From JAGWRI01 sp963728785 (GTDB lineage: Bacteria > Gemmatimonadota > Gemmatimonadetes > Gemmatimonadales > Gemmatimonadaceae): a stretch of DNA of 64,000 bases. Numbering within the stretch: position 1 is the stretch's first letter; the number at the start of each line of letters is the position of its first letter. Both the position numbers and the translations under genes were made by a program. The notes under the pieces were generated by a model. That model was not told the DNA's origin. It did no database searches and worked only from the letters and a program-made list of their open reading frames with translations. Of this stretch, positions 9,626-18,479 are shown piece after piece. The stretch is from assembly GCA_963728785.1 (NCBI GenBank), contig CAVSKV010000004.1:1488001-1552000 (forward strand). The letters are read 5' to 3'.

Positions 9626-10932
9626 TGGCCCGCCCCGCGTCCGATGGACAGGTACTGGAATCCGAGCGTGCGCATCTTGGACGGATCGTAGAGGTTGCGG
9701 CCGTCCACGATCACCGGGCGGCGCAGGGCCTGCTTGATACGGCCGAAGTCGGGGTGCCGGTATTCGTTCCAGTCGGTGATCACGACCAGGGCGTCGGCCC
9801 CGTCGAGCGCCGCGTACCCCGTCTCGGCGTACGTGATGCGATCGTCGAGGCGCCGCCGGGCTTCGTCCATCGCCGCCGGGTCGTGCGCCACCACGGTCCC
9901 GCCGGCGGCGAGGACGGCCTCGATGAGGACGAGCGCGGGCGCCTCGCGCATGTCGTCGGTGTTCGGCTTGAACGCCAGGCCCCACACCGCCACTCGCGCC
10001 CCGCGCAGGCTGTCCCCCAACGCCTGCTGCAGCTTGGTGAACAGACGGTGCTTCTGCCGGTCGTTGACCGCTTCGACGGCCGTCAGGATCTCGAGCGGCG
10101 ACCGGAAATCGTCGCCCGTGTGCACGAGCGCCTTGACGTCCTTGGGGAAGCACGACCCGCCGTAGCCGGGGCCGGGAAACAGGAACGCCGGCCCGATGCG
10201 GTCATCGCTCCCCACGCCCTTGCGCACGAGATCGACGTTGGCGCCGACGCGCTCGCAGAGGTTGGCGATTTCATTCATGAACGAGATGCGGGTGGCGAGC
10301 ATGGCGTTGGCCGTGTACTTCGTCATCTCCGCCGACGGGATGTCCATGAAGATGATCGGCCGGCCTGTGCGCACGAACGGGGCGTACAGCTCGGCCATTA
10401 CGCTCCGGGCATGGTCGGTCTCGACTCCGAGCACGACGCGGTCGGGCTTCATGAAGTCGTCCACGGCCGCGCCTTCCTTGAGAAACTCGGGGTTGCTGCA
10501 GATGTGATACGGAAACTGCGCGTGCACCGCGATCGCATCCGATACCTTGGCCGCCGTGCCGACCGGCACAGTGGACTTGGTCACCACGACCACCTCGCGG
10601 TTCATGTGCTTTCCGATGTCCGTGGCCACGGCGAGCACGTGGCGCAGATCGGCCGACCCGTCCTCGTCGGGCGGGGTGCCCACGGCGATGAACACGACGT
10701 CGGCCGCGGCGATCGCGTCACCGACATCGGTGGTGAAGCGGAGCCGGCCGGCGCGCTGATTGCGCTCCACGTAGCTGTCCAGTCCCGGCTCGTAGATCGG
10801 CAGCACGTTTCGTTTGAGCCCGTCGATCTTGCCCGCGTCCACGTCGGCGCAGGCCACGGTGTTGCCCGTCTCGGCGAGACAGGCGCCGACGACCAGCCCC
10901 ACATATCCGGATCCAACGACGGCGATGTTCAC
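9622..10932 (-). CDS. ugd: UDP-glucose 6-dehydrogenase
   Basis: Oxidises UDP-glucose to UDP-glucuronate with two NAD+. The 436 residues begin MNIAVVGSGYVGLVVGACLA, a Rossmann GxGxxG motif. The middle holds GPGYGGSCFPKDVKAL with the catalytic Cys at about residue 260. The C-terminal UDP-binding domain contains AVWGLAFKPNTDDMREAP. Length and motifs are typical of the Ugd/TuaD family. It is translationally coupled to the decarboxylase that follows and lies 36 bp after wbpA. Together they make UDP-glucuronate and UDP-xylose for surface glycans. Confidence 0.95.
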   Translation of the reverse strand: MNIAVVGSGYVGLVVGACLAETGNTVACADVDAGKIDGLKRNVLPIYEPGLDSYVERNQRAGRLRFTTDVGDAIAAADVVFIAVGTPPDEDGSADLRHVLAVATDIGKHMNREVVVVTKSTVPVGTAAKVSDAIAVHAQFPYHICSNPEFLKEGAAVDDFMKPDRVVLGVETDHARSVMAELYAPFVRTGRPIIFMDIPSAEMTKYTANAMLATRISFMNEIANLCERVGANVDLVRKGVGSDDRIGPAFLFPGPGYGGSCFPKDVKALVHTGDDFRSPLEILTAVEAVNDRQKHRLFTKLQQALGDSLRGARVAVWGLAFKPNTDDMREAPALVLIEAVLAAGGTVVAHDPAAMDEARRRLDDRITYAETGYAALDGADALVVITDWNEYRHPDFGRIKQALRRPVIVDGRNLYDPSKMRTLGFQYLSIGRGAGQ

Positions 10933-10968
10933 GCGCCGGGGGTGAGGAATGACGGACGAAAGAGCATG

Positions 10969-12321
10969 TTAGCGACGGGCCACGGAAGGATCTTCGGCCT
11001 CGCGCACGGAGGCCAGCGTCACCACACGGGCCCGCGAAGGTCGGGTCCGCACGGTCGCGTTCCGGCTGTCGATCACGAGGCCGGCGTGGTCAACCACGCG
11101 CTGGTAATCGACGGCGGCATGATCGGTGACGATCACCACCGCGTCGGCCGATTCCAACTCGGCGTCGGTGAGCGCCACACCGAACTTCTCGTGGTCGTCC
11201 TCGTGATACATGTTGATGTACGGATCGTGGAACGCGACTTCGGCGCCGCTCGCCTCGAGCAACCGGATGACGTCGAGGGCCGGACTCTCCCGAAGGTCGT
11301 CGATCTCGCTCTTGTAGGCCACCCCGAGCACGAGCACGCGGCTGCCGTTCACCGACTTCCGATGCTCGTTGAGCCCCTGCGCCACCTTGTCGACCACGTA
11401 CGCCGGCATCTGGCTGTTGATCTCGCTGGCCAGATCGATGAATCGCGTCTTGTAGTTGAGCGTGCGCATCTTCCACGCCAGATAGTGGGGATCGAGCGGG
11501 ATGCAATGGCCGCCGATGCCGGGCCCTGGGGTGAACTTCATGAACCCGAACGGCTTGGTCGCGGCCGCGTCGATCACCTCCCAAACGTCCACGCCCAGCT
11601 TGTCGCACATGATCGCCATCTCGTTCGCCAGCCCGATGTTCACCGAGCGGAAGGTATTCTCCAGCAGTTTGGACAGTTCCGCCGTCTCGGCACTCGACAC
11701 CTCGACCACGGTTTCGATGCACACGCGATACAGAGCCGACGCGACTTCCGTGCAGGCCGCCGTGATTCCGCCCACGACCTTGGGCGTGTTCCCGGTGTGG
11801 AACCGCGGGTTGCCCGGATCGACCCGCTCCGGGCTGAACGCCAGGAAGACGTCGGTGCCCACCGTGAGTCCCGACTGCTCGAGCATCGGCTTGAGCAGTT
11901 CGCGGGTCGTGCCGGGATACGTGGTGCTTTCGAGCACGATCAACTGGCCGGCGCGGACATGGCGACCGATCGTCTCCGCCGCCGAGATGATGTAGCTCAT
12001 GTCGGGATCGCGCGTCTTGACGAGCGGCGTGGGCACGGCGATCGAGATCGCATCGACTTCGGCCAGGCGCGATTCGTCCGTCGTCGCCGTCAACCGGCCC
12101 GCGGCGAGCATGGCCGCGACGTCCGCCGACGTCACGTCCTTGATGTGCGACTCGCCACGGTTGAGGATGCCCACCACGCGTTCGCTGATGTCGTAGCCGA
12201 TCACGCGCAGACCGGCCTTCGCAAATTCCACGGCGAGCGGCAACCCGACGTACCCGAGTCCGATCACGCCAATCACGACCTCACGGCGATCGATCTTGTC
12301 CAACAGCGCGCGCTTGGACAT
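10969..12321 (-). CDS. wbpA: UDP-N-acetylglucosamine 6-dehydrogenase (WbpA type)
   Basis: Second nucleotide-sugar dehydrogenase of the cluster, 450 residues. It has VIGVIGLGYVGLPLAVEFA at the N-terminus, the catalytic Cys in GPGIGGHCIPLDPHYLAWK and a C-terminal VLGVAYKSEIDDLRESP. The GGHCIP form (rather than GGSCFP) is typical of enzymes that oxidise N-acetylhexosamines (WbpA, WecC, TviB). WbpB, WbpE and WbpD homologues immediately upstream point to UDP-GlcNAc as substrate and UDP-GlcNAcA as product. It starts 1 bp past the wbpE stop. Substrate specificity is inferred from context. Confidence 0.9.
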   Translation of the reverse strand: MSKRALLDKIDRREVVIGVIGLGYVGLPLAVEFAKAGLRVIGYDISERVVGILNRGESHIKDVTSADVAAMLAAGRLTATTDESRLAEVDAISIAVPTPLVKTRDPDMSYIISAAETIGRHVRAGQLIVLESTTYPGTTRELLKPMLEQSGLTVGTDVFLAFSPERVDPGNPRFHTGNTPKVVGGITAACTEVASALYRVCIETVVEVSSAETAELSKLLENTFRSVNIGLANEMAIMCDKLGVDVWEVIDAAATKPFGFMKFTPGPGIGGHCIPLDPHYLAWKMRTLNYKTRFIDLASEINSQMPAYVVDKVAQGLNEHRKSVNGSRVLVLGVAYKSEIDDLRESPALDVIRLLEASGAEVAFHDPYINMYHEDDHEKFGVALTDAELESADAVVIVTDHAAVDYQRVVDHAGLVIDSRNATVRTRPSRARVVTLASVREAEDPSVARR

Positions 12322-12322
12322 C

Positions 12323-13435
12323 TCAGGCTCCGTAGAATGTGCGGACGGCTGCCACGACCTCGTCCAGCTGGGCCGTGGTCAGTTCGGGATAGATCGGCAA
12401 CGACAGGACCTCGCGCGACGCGCGCTCCGACTCGGGGCAGTCCCCGGCCTTGTAGCCGAGGTGGGCGAAGCAGGGCTGGAGGTGCAGTGGCAGCGGATAG
12501 TAGATCGACGTGCCGATGCCGCGCGCCTTGAGGTGCGCCTGCAGCTCGTCGCGCCGCTCGCAGCGCAGCGTGTACTGATTGAAGATCGACTCGTTGGCCG
12601 GATCAATGGCTGGCGTCTTCACCTGCGAGACTCCGGCCAGCGCCTTGTCGTAGTAAGCCGCATTGGCGCGCCGTTTGGCGCTCCACGCGGCGAGGTGTGG
12701 CAGCTTGGCCGAGAGCACGGCTGCCTGCAGCGCATCGAGCCGGCTGTTGTAGCCGACCTCGTCGTGGAAATACTGCCGCGATCCGCCGTGCATCCGCAGG
12801 CGCTTGAGCCGCTCGGCCAGTCCCTTGTCCGCGGTCACCATCATCCCGCCATCTCCGTAGCCGCCCAGATTCTTCGACGGGAAGAAGCTGAACGTCCCGA
12901 TCGTCGCCACCTCACCGGCCATGCGCCACTCGCCGTCGATCATCCGGCGCGCGCCGATGGACTGCGCCGCGTCCTCGATCACCGGAATGCCCTTCGCCAC
13001 CTGCGCGATGGCCTCCATGGGCGCCATCTGGCCGAACAGATCCACCGGCATGATGGCCTTGGTCCTGGGCGTGATCGCGCCGGCGATCGCGTCCACCGAG
13101 ATATTGAAGGTGTCGGGCTCTATGTCCACGAACACCGGCGTCGCGCCGACGTTGTGAATGGTCCCCGCGGTGGCGAAGAACGTGAACGGCGTGGTGATGA
13201 CTTCATCCCCAGGGCCGGCGTTCACCGCCCGGAGCGCCAGGAGGAGGGCGTCGGTGCCGCTGGCGCAGCCCACGGCGTATGGCGTGTGCGACAGTTCGGC
13301 GACCTCGCGCTCTAACCGCTCGACCGGAGCGCCGAGAATGAACAGCTGTGAATCAACGAGCTCCAGCAGCACGTTCATGACATCGTCCTTGATCGTGGCG
13401 TGCTGGGCGCGCAGGTCCAGTAGGGGTACGGACAT
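12323..13435 (-). CDS. wbpE: PLP-dependent sugar aminotransferase (DegT/DnrJ/EryC1, WbpE type)
   Basis: Transfers an amino group to the 3-keto intermediate made by the neighbouring WbpB-like enzyme. The 370 residues start MSVPLLDLRAQHATIKDD. The PLP lysine is in SFFPSKNLGGYGDGGM, and GCASGTDALLLALRA and VIEDAAQSIGA are family signatures. The longer open frame begins 53 codons upstream and translates the octamer repeat array into TVGQSDS-like residues. The internal ATG at 13435 matches the family N-terminus and is chosen. Its upstream gap of 169 bp is large for this cluster and contains that array. Confidence 0.9.
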   Translation of the reverse strand: MSVPLLDLRAQHATIKDDVMNVLLELVDSQLFILGAPVERLEREVAELSHTPYAVGCASGTDALLLALRAVNAGPGDEVITTPFTFFATAGTIHNVGATPVFVDIEPDTFNISVDAIAGAITPRTKAIMPVDLFGQMAPMEAIAQVAKGIPVIEDAAQSIGARRMIDGEWRMAGEVATIGTFSFFPSKNLGGYGDGGMMVTADKGLAERLKRLRMHGGSRQYFHDEVGYNSRLDALQAAVLSAKLPHLAAWSAKRRANAAYYDKALAGVSQVKTPAIDPANESIFNQYTLRCERRDELQAHLKARGIGTSIYYPLPLHLQPCFAHLGYKAGDCPESERASREVLSLPIYPELTTAQLDEVVAAVRTFYGA

Positions 13436-13552
13436 GGTCAATTGGGGGCGATGCCCTAAATGCGGGCCGTGGAATTCGGATGATGCTGAAGAAACCTCAT
13501 CGGGTGCGGGCGCCGCGTCAATTCGAGATTCCTGCGCCCGTGGACTGGCATC

Positions 13553-13591
13553 CTGTCCGACTGTCCGACTGTCCGACTGTCCGACTGTCCG
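13553..13591. repeat. Tandem octamer array, locus A (CTGTCCGA x 4.9)
   Basis: Four exact head-to-tail copies of CTGTCCGA at 13553, 13561, 13569 and 13577, then seven bases of a fifth. It lies in the gap between the wbpB-like stop and the wbpE-like start. This is the most perfect of four loci in the window with the same octamer. Read from the minus strand the unit is TCGGACAG. Confidence 0.95.
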
Positions 13592-13604
13592 CATGGACCG
13601 CGGG

Positions 13605-14651
13605 TCAATCAGTCCCCCCTCGCAGGGGGAGCGGCACCGTGTCTCCCGTTCTTGCCGACTGGTAGATGGCCAGGATCAGTTCGAGCGATTTTCGCCCCGC
13701 CCGGCCGTCGGTGTCGGGTTCGGCCTCGCCCCTGAGCGCCCCGAGCACGTTGCCGTAGTAGCCCAGATGCCCGAACCCGTACACGTTGGGCGGGTTCGTG
13801 TTCACGGAGTCCACGAGTTTGTCGTCGTCGTCGTACTCAGCGAACGCCCAGTGTTCGACCTTGTTCACGGCTGTGCCACCGATCTTGACCGATCCCTTCT
13901 CGCCGAGGATCGTGATGGAGCCCTCGAGATTGCGGGGGTAGGTGAGGACGTTGACCTCGATCACACCCAGGGCACCGGAGCGGAACTTGAGCACGGCCGC
14001 GCCCGAATCCTCGGCCTCGATGCGGCGCGCCTGGGTGGCCGTCTTGGCGACGACGCTCTCCACCGGACCGACCAGCCACTGCATGAGGTCCACGTAGTGC
14101 GAGGCTTGGTTCATGATCGCCCCGCCGTCGAACTCCCACGTGCCGCGCCAGGGCGCGGCGTCGTAATACTCCTGGGGCCGTTGCCAGCGTACGGTGACGT
14201 TGGCCAAGTAGATGCGACCGAACCGACCCTTGTCGATGGCCCGGCGCAGCAGCTGGATGGGCGGGTTGAGCCGGTTCTGCTTGACCACGAACAGGTGAAC
14301 CCCGGCGGTGTCGCACGCCTCCACGAGGTCGTCAGCCCCGCGGAGCGAGGTGGCCATCGGCTTCTCGCTGAGCACGTGGCGGCCGGCCCGCGCCGCCAGG
14401 ATGCCCTGCAGCGCGTGCAGACCTGACGGCGTGCACAGCGCCACGATGTCGCATGGCACGCCGGCCAGCAGCTCTTCGTAGGAGGTGAACCAGGGCACAC
14501 CCTGTTCCTCGCCGGCCGCCCGCGCCCGTTCGGCATCCACGTCACACACGGCCACCAGCCGCAGCCCGTCGGTGCTGGCGATGGCGTCGAAGTGGTTCTT
14601 GCTGATTCGGCCGCAGCCGACGAGCGCGATGTCGAACGTCCGATGGGTCAT
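13605..14651 (-). CDS. wbpB: UDP-GlcNAcA 3-dehydrogenase (Gfo/Idh/MocA family, WbpB/WlbA type)
   Basis: NAD-dependent oxidation of UDP-GlcNAcA at C3. The 348 residues start MTHRTFDIALVGCGRISKNH with a Rossmann motif. The catalytic lysine is in LSEKPMATSLRGADD. The segments LFVVKQNRLNPPIQLL, WRGTWEFDGGAIMNQASHYV and EAEDSGAAVLKFRSGALGVI are characteristic of the WbpB/WlbA subgroup rather than general Gfo/Idh enzymes. It sits 10 bp after wbpD. The internal ATG at 14651 is chosen because upstream codons encode only low-complexity residues overlapping wbpD. Confidence 0.9.
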   Translation of the reverse strand: MTHRTFDIALVGCGRISKNHFDAIASTDGLRLVAVCDVDAERARAAGEEQGVPWFTSYEELLAGVPCDIVALCTPSGLHALQGILAARAGRHVLSEKPMATSLRGADDLVEACDTAGVHLFVVKQNRLNPPIQLLRRAIDKGRFGRIYLANVTVRWQRPQEYYDAAPWRGTWEFDGGAIMNQASHYVDLMQWLVGPVESVVAKTATQARRIEAEDSGAAVLKFRSGALGVIEVNVLTYPRNLEGSITILGEKGSVKIGGTAVNKVEHWAFAEYDDDDKLVDSVNTNPPNVYGFGHLGYYGNVLGALRGEAEPDTDGRAGRKSLELILAIYQSARTGDTVPLPLRGGTD

Positions 14652-14661
14652 GGGCGGGGAC

Positions 14662-15246
14662 TCAGGAACCGTGCGCCACGATGGGACGGATCCCCTCGCC
14701 GTGGCGCTCGTAGGTGGTGCCGCACGCCGGACACGTGCCTGCGCCGGCGTCAGGGAGCCGCTCTCCGCACTGGCACATCCAGCCGATGCGGCGCCCCGGT
14801 ACGCCGGCGACGAGGGCATACGGCAGCACGTCCCGCACCACTACGGCGCCGGCGCCAATGAACGCGTATTCGCCGAGCGTGACCCCACACACGATCGTCG
14901 CATTGGCACCGATCGACGCGCCCCGGTTCACACGGGTCGTCTTGTACTCGTGCTTGCGCGTGACGTGGCTGCGCGGGTTGATGACGTTGGTGAACACCAT
15001 CGACGGGCCGCAGAACACATCGTCCTCCAGCACCACGCCCTCGTACACCGACACGTTGTTCTGGATCTTGACGTTATTCCCGATCCGCACGCCGTTCATG
15101 ACCACGACGTTCTGACCCAGGCTGCACCGCTCCCCTATCACCGCGCCGCCCATGACGTGGCAGAAGTGCCAGATGCGCGTACCCGGGCCGATCCGGGCCC
15201 CGTCGTCCACATAGGCGCTCTCGTGAACGATCGGAGCGTCGCTCAT
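14662..15246 (-). CDS. wbpD: UDP-3-amino-GlcNAcA N-acetyltransferase (hexapeptide repeat, WbpD type)
   Basis: Acetyl-CoA-dependent 3-N-acetyltransferase, 194 residues. It has many left-handed beta-helix hexapeptide repeats (DDGARIGPGTRIWHF, NGVRIGNNVKIQNN, GVTLGEYAFIGAGAVV). The family segment GPSMVFTNVINPRS and a C-terminal zinc ribbon with two Cys pairs (MCQCGERL and TCPACGTT) are present, as in WbpD/WlbB. The ATG overlaps the carB stop by 4 bp. With wbpB, wbpE and wbpA following, it completes the route to UDP-2,3-diacetamido-2,3-dideoxy-glucuronate. The C2 epimerase WbpI is not in the window. Confidence 0.93.
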   Translation of the reverse strand: MSDAPIVHESAYVDDGARIGPGTRIWHFCHVMGGAVIGERCSLGQNVVVMNGVRIGNNVKIQNNVSVYEGVVLEDDVFCGPSMVFTNVINPRSHVTRKHEYKTTRVNRGASIGANATIVCGVTLGEYAFIGAGAVVVRDVLPYALVAGVPGRRIGWMCQCGERLPDAGAGTCPACGTTYERHGEGIRPIVAHGS

Positions 15247-18200
15247 ACTTCCACCCGGAGTTCGGCCTGCCATTCCTGGAGCGACTTGACTGCGGTCCGG
15301 CGCGACCGGAGCGCGAGGATGGCGTCGCTGGCGGCACTGGCCGCCGACATGGTCGTCGTGTACGCCACGTGGTTGCGAATCGCCGCCTGGCGCAGCGTGT
15401 AATCGTCGGTCTGGGCGTGCTTGCCCAGCGGCGTGTTCACCAACAGTTGCACATCGCCGTTCAGGATGAGGTCGTGGCAGTTGGGGCGCCCTTCGTGCAC
15501 CTTGAATACGGCATCCGACGGGATGCCGCGCTGGCGCAGGTAGCGCGCCGTGCCGCGGGTGGCGAGCAGCCGGAACCCCATCTCGTGGAACCGCCGCGCG
15601 ATCGGGGTCACGGTCGGCTTGTCGGCGTCGTTCACCGTCACGAGAATCGTCCCTTCGAGCGGCAGTCCGTTCCCGGCCGCCAATTGCGCCTTGGCAAAGC
15701 TGGTCCCGAACGAGTCCGAGATCCCCATCACTTCACCGGTCGACCGCATTTCCGGGCCGAGCACGGGGTCGGTACCGGGAAACTTGCTGAACGGGAACAC
15801 CGCCTCCTTCACCGATACGTACGTGGGCGCCACCTCCTCGATGAACCCGATATCGTCAAGCGTCTCGCCCATCATCACGCGCGCCGCCAGCGATGCCAGC
15901 GGCACGCCGATTGCCTTGGAGACGAACGGCACCGTGCGGCTGGCCCGCGGATTCACCTCGAGCACGTACACCACGTGGTCCTTGATCGCGTACTGCACGT
16001 TCATCAGACCCACGACGCCCAGCGCGCGCACCATCGCCGCCGTTTGTTCGCGCATCACCTCCATGTCGTGCTCGGTGACTAGGTACGGCGGGAGCACACA
16101 TGCCGAATCCCCCGAGTGAATACCGGCGTCCTCGATGTGTTGCATGATGCCGCCGATCACGACCCTCTTGCCGTCGGAGATGGCGTCCACGTCGACCTCG
16201 AAGGCGTCCTCCAGGAACCGGTCGATCAGCACCGGCCGCTCTTCCGACACGTGCGCGGCCGTCTCGAAGTAGCGCTCCAGGGACGGCGCATCGTACACGA
16301 TCTGCATGGCCCGCCCGCCCAGCACGTATGACGGCCGTACGAGCACGGGGTATCCGATCCGCAGGGCGGCCGCAACGGCCTCATCCACGTTGGTCGCCGT
16401 GCCGTTGGGCGGCTGCGTGAGCCCCACCTCGCGCGCGATCTTCTCGAAGCGCCGGCGGTCCTCGGCGATGTCGATGGCGTCGGGAGAGGTGCCGAGAATC
16501 GTCACCCCGGCGGCCTCGAGCGGGCGCGTCAATTTGAGCGGGGTCTGACCGCCCAGCTGCACGATCACCCCCTCGGGCTGCTCGCGATGCACGATCTCCA
16601 GCACATCCTCCAGCGTCAGCGGTTCGAAGTACAGCTTGTCCGACGTATCGAAGTCGGTGGAGACGGTCTCCGGGTTGGAGTTGATCATGATCGTCTCGTA
16701 CCCCTGCTCGCGCAGCGCCATCGCAGCCCGCACGCAGCAGTAGTCGAACTCCACCCCTTGTCCGATCCGGTTGGGACCGCTGCCCAGAATGATCACCGAC
16801 TTCCGCCCGCTCTTCGGCGCCTCGGTCTCCTCGTCGTAGCAGCTGTACAGGTACGGCGTGGAGGACGGGAATTCACCGGCACAGGTGTCGACCATCTTGT
16901 ACGACGGGCGCAGGCCGAGCGCCCACCGGCGTGCGCGCGCCGCGTCCTCCGTCTCGCCACGGAGCGCCCCCAACTGGCGGTCGGAAAACCCCATGCGCTT
17001 CATGCGCCGCATTTCGAAGGCGCCCACCGAGCCGAGCCCCCGGTACCACTGCTCGGCGTCCACCAGTTCGCGCATCTGCTGCAGGAACCATGGGTCGATC
17101 GCCGTGAGGTCGGCCACGTCCGTCACCGACATTCCAGCCAGAAATGCACGCTTGATCTGAAAGATCCGCTCTGGCGTCGGCTGCCGCAGGGCGCCGGCGA
17201 GCGCCGCATCGCTGTCGTCGGGCAGCCGGTCGTCCGCCGGGCGCGGCGCGACCGTCCATCCCGGCCGGCCGATTTCCAGGGCGCGCAGCCCCTTCTGCAG
17301 CGCCTCCTTGAACGTGCGGCCGATCGCCATTGCCTCACCCACCGACTTCATCTGCGTGGTGAGATACGGATTGGCGTCGGGGAACTTCTCGAACGCAAAC
17401 CGTGGGATCTTGACCACCACGTAATCGAGCACCGGCTCGAACGACGCCGGCGTGGTCTTCGTGATGTCGTTGGGGATCTCCTCGAGGCGATAGCCCACGG
17501 CCAGCTTGGCGCCGATGCGCGCGATCGGGAACCCGGTGGCCTTGGACGCCAGCGCGGAGGAGCGGGACACCCGCGGGTTCATCTCGATCACCAGCATCTC
17601 GCCGTCCCGCGGATTGACGGCGAACTGGATGTTGCACCCGCCGGCCTCCACGCCCACTTCGCGGATGATCGCCACGGCGGCGTCGCGCATCACCTGATAC
17701 TCGCGGTCGGTGAGCGTCATGGCCGGCGCCACAGTGATCGAGTCGCCGGTGTGCACGCCCATCGGATCGAGGTTCTCGATCGAGCATACGATGACCACGC
17801 TGTCCGCGTGGTCGCGCATCACCTCGAGTTCGAACTCCTTCCATCCGATCACGCTGCGCTCGATGAGCACCTGCGTCGTGGGGGACTCGTCGAGCCCGCG
17901 CCGCACGATATCCTCGAACTCGTCGCGGTTGTAGGCGATGCCGCCGCCCGTGCCACCCAGCGTGTACGAGGGGCGAATGATCGCCGGGAACGCCGTCTCC
18001 TCCACGATCTCCAGCGCCTCGTCCAGCGTCGTCGCGATGCCACCATTGGCCACGGCCAATCCGATGCGAGCCATCGCCTCGCCGAACAGTTTGCGGTCTT
18101 CGGCGATCGCGATCGCTCGCTCTTTGGCACCGATCAGTTCCACACCGTGCCGCTCGAGCGCTCCCGACTGGGCGAGCGCCATCGCCACGTTGAGCGCCGT

Positions 18201-18479
18201 CTGGCCGCCCATCGTCGGGAGCAGGGCGTCGGGCTTCTCTCGCTCGATGATCAGCTCGACGAACTCCGGGGTCACCGGCTCGATATAGGTGCGATCGGCC
18301 ACCTCCGGGTCGGTCATGATGGTCGCCGGATTGGAGTTCACGAGGATGACTTCGTAGCCCTCCTCCTTCAGCGCCTTGGCGGCCTGAGTGCCCGAATAGT
18401 CGAACTCCGCGCCCTGCCCGATGACGATCGGGCCGGATCCGATGACGAGAATGCGGTGGATGTCAGAGCGTCGCGGCAT
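15243..18479 (-). CDS. carB: Carbamoyl-phosphate synthase large subunit
   Basis: Makes carbamoyl phosphate for arginine and pyrimidines with the CarA amidotransferase. The 1078 residues consist of two ATP-grasp halves, each opening with a nucleotide motif (VIGSGPIVIGQGAEFDYSGT; ILGSGPNRIGQGVEFDYCC), and a C-terminal MGS-like allosteric domain. Length equals the E. coli enzyme. Start at MPRRSDIHRIL; the extra codons upstream lie in the rmd gene. It overlaps rmd by 17 bp and wbpD by 4 bp, so it is embedded within sugar-nucleotide genes. carA is not in this window. Confidence 0.97.
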   Translation of the reverse strand: MPRRSDIHRILVIGSGPIVIGQGAEFDYSGTQAAKALKEEGYEVILVNSNPATIMTDPEVADRTYIEPVTPEFVELIIEREKPDALLPTMGGQTALNVAMALAQSGALERHGVELIGAKERAIAIAEDRKLFGEAMARIGLAVANGGIATTLDEALEIVEETAFPAIIRPSYTLGGTGGGIAYNRDEFEDIVRRGLDESPTTQVLIERSVIGWKEFELEVMRDHADSVVIVCSIENLDPMGVHTGDSITVAPAMTLTDREYQVMRDAAVAIIREVGVEAGGCNIQFAVNPRDGEMLVIEMNPRVSRSSALASKATGFPIARIGAKLAVGYRLEEIPNDITKTTPASFEPVLDYVVVKIPRFAFEKFPDANPYLTTQMKSVGEAMAIGRTFKEALQKGLRALEIGRPGWTVAPRPADDRLPDDSDAALAGALRQPTPERIFQIKRAFLAGMSVTDVADLTAIDPWFLQQMRELVDAEQWYRGLGSVGAFEMRRMKRMGFSDRQLGALRGETEDAARARRWALGLRPSYKMVDTCAGEFPSSTPYLYSCYDEETEAPKSGRKSVIILGSGPNRIGQGVEFDYCCVRAAMALREQGYETIMINSNPETVSTDFDTSDKLYFEPLTLEDVLEIVHREQPEGVIVQLGGQTPLKLTRPLEAAGVTILGTSPDAIDIAEDRRRFEKIAREVGLTQPPNGTATNVDEAVAAALRIGYPVLVRPSYVLGGRAMQIVYDAPSLERYFETAAHVSEERPVLIDRFLEDAFEVDVDAISDGKRVVIGGIMQHIEDAGIHSGDSACVLPPYLVTEHDMEVMREQTAAMVRALGVVGLMNVQYAIKDHVVYVLEVNPRASRTVPFVSKAIGVPLASLAARVMMGETLDDIGFIEEVAPTYVSVKEAVFPFSKFPGTDPVLGPEMRSTGEVMGISDSFGTSFAKAQLAAGNGLPLEGTILVTVNDADKPTVTPIARRFHEMGFRLLATRGTARYLRQRGIPSDAVFKVHEGRPNCHDLILNGDVQLLVNTPLGKHAQTDDYTLRQAAIRNHVAYTTTMSAASAASDAILALRSRRTAVKSLQEWQAELRVEV

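Noticed and set aside
8642..10153. 503-residue version of the UDP-glucuronate decarboxylase
   Set aside because: The extra N-terminal part reads through ugd out of frame; the NAD-binding motif begins at the ATG at 9625.
9625..12531. 968-codon open frame on the plus strand
   Set aside because: Mirror of ugd and wbpA on the other strand; no recognisable domain and His/Arg-rich composition.
13553..13591. Possible CRISPR array
   Set aside because: Units are 8 bp with no spacers between them, only 4-5 copies, and no cas genes in the window.
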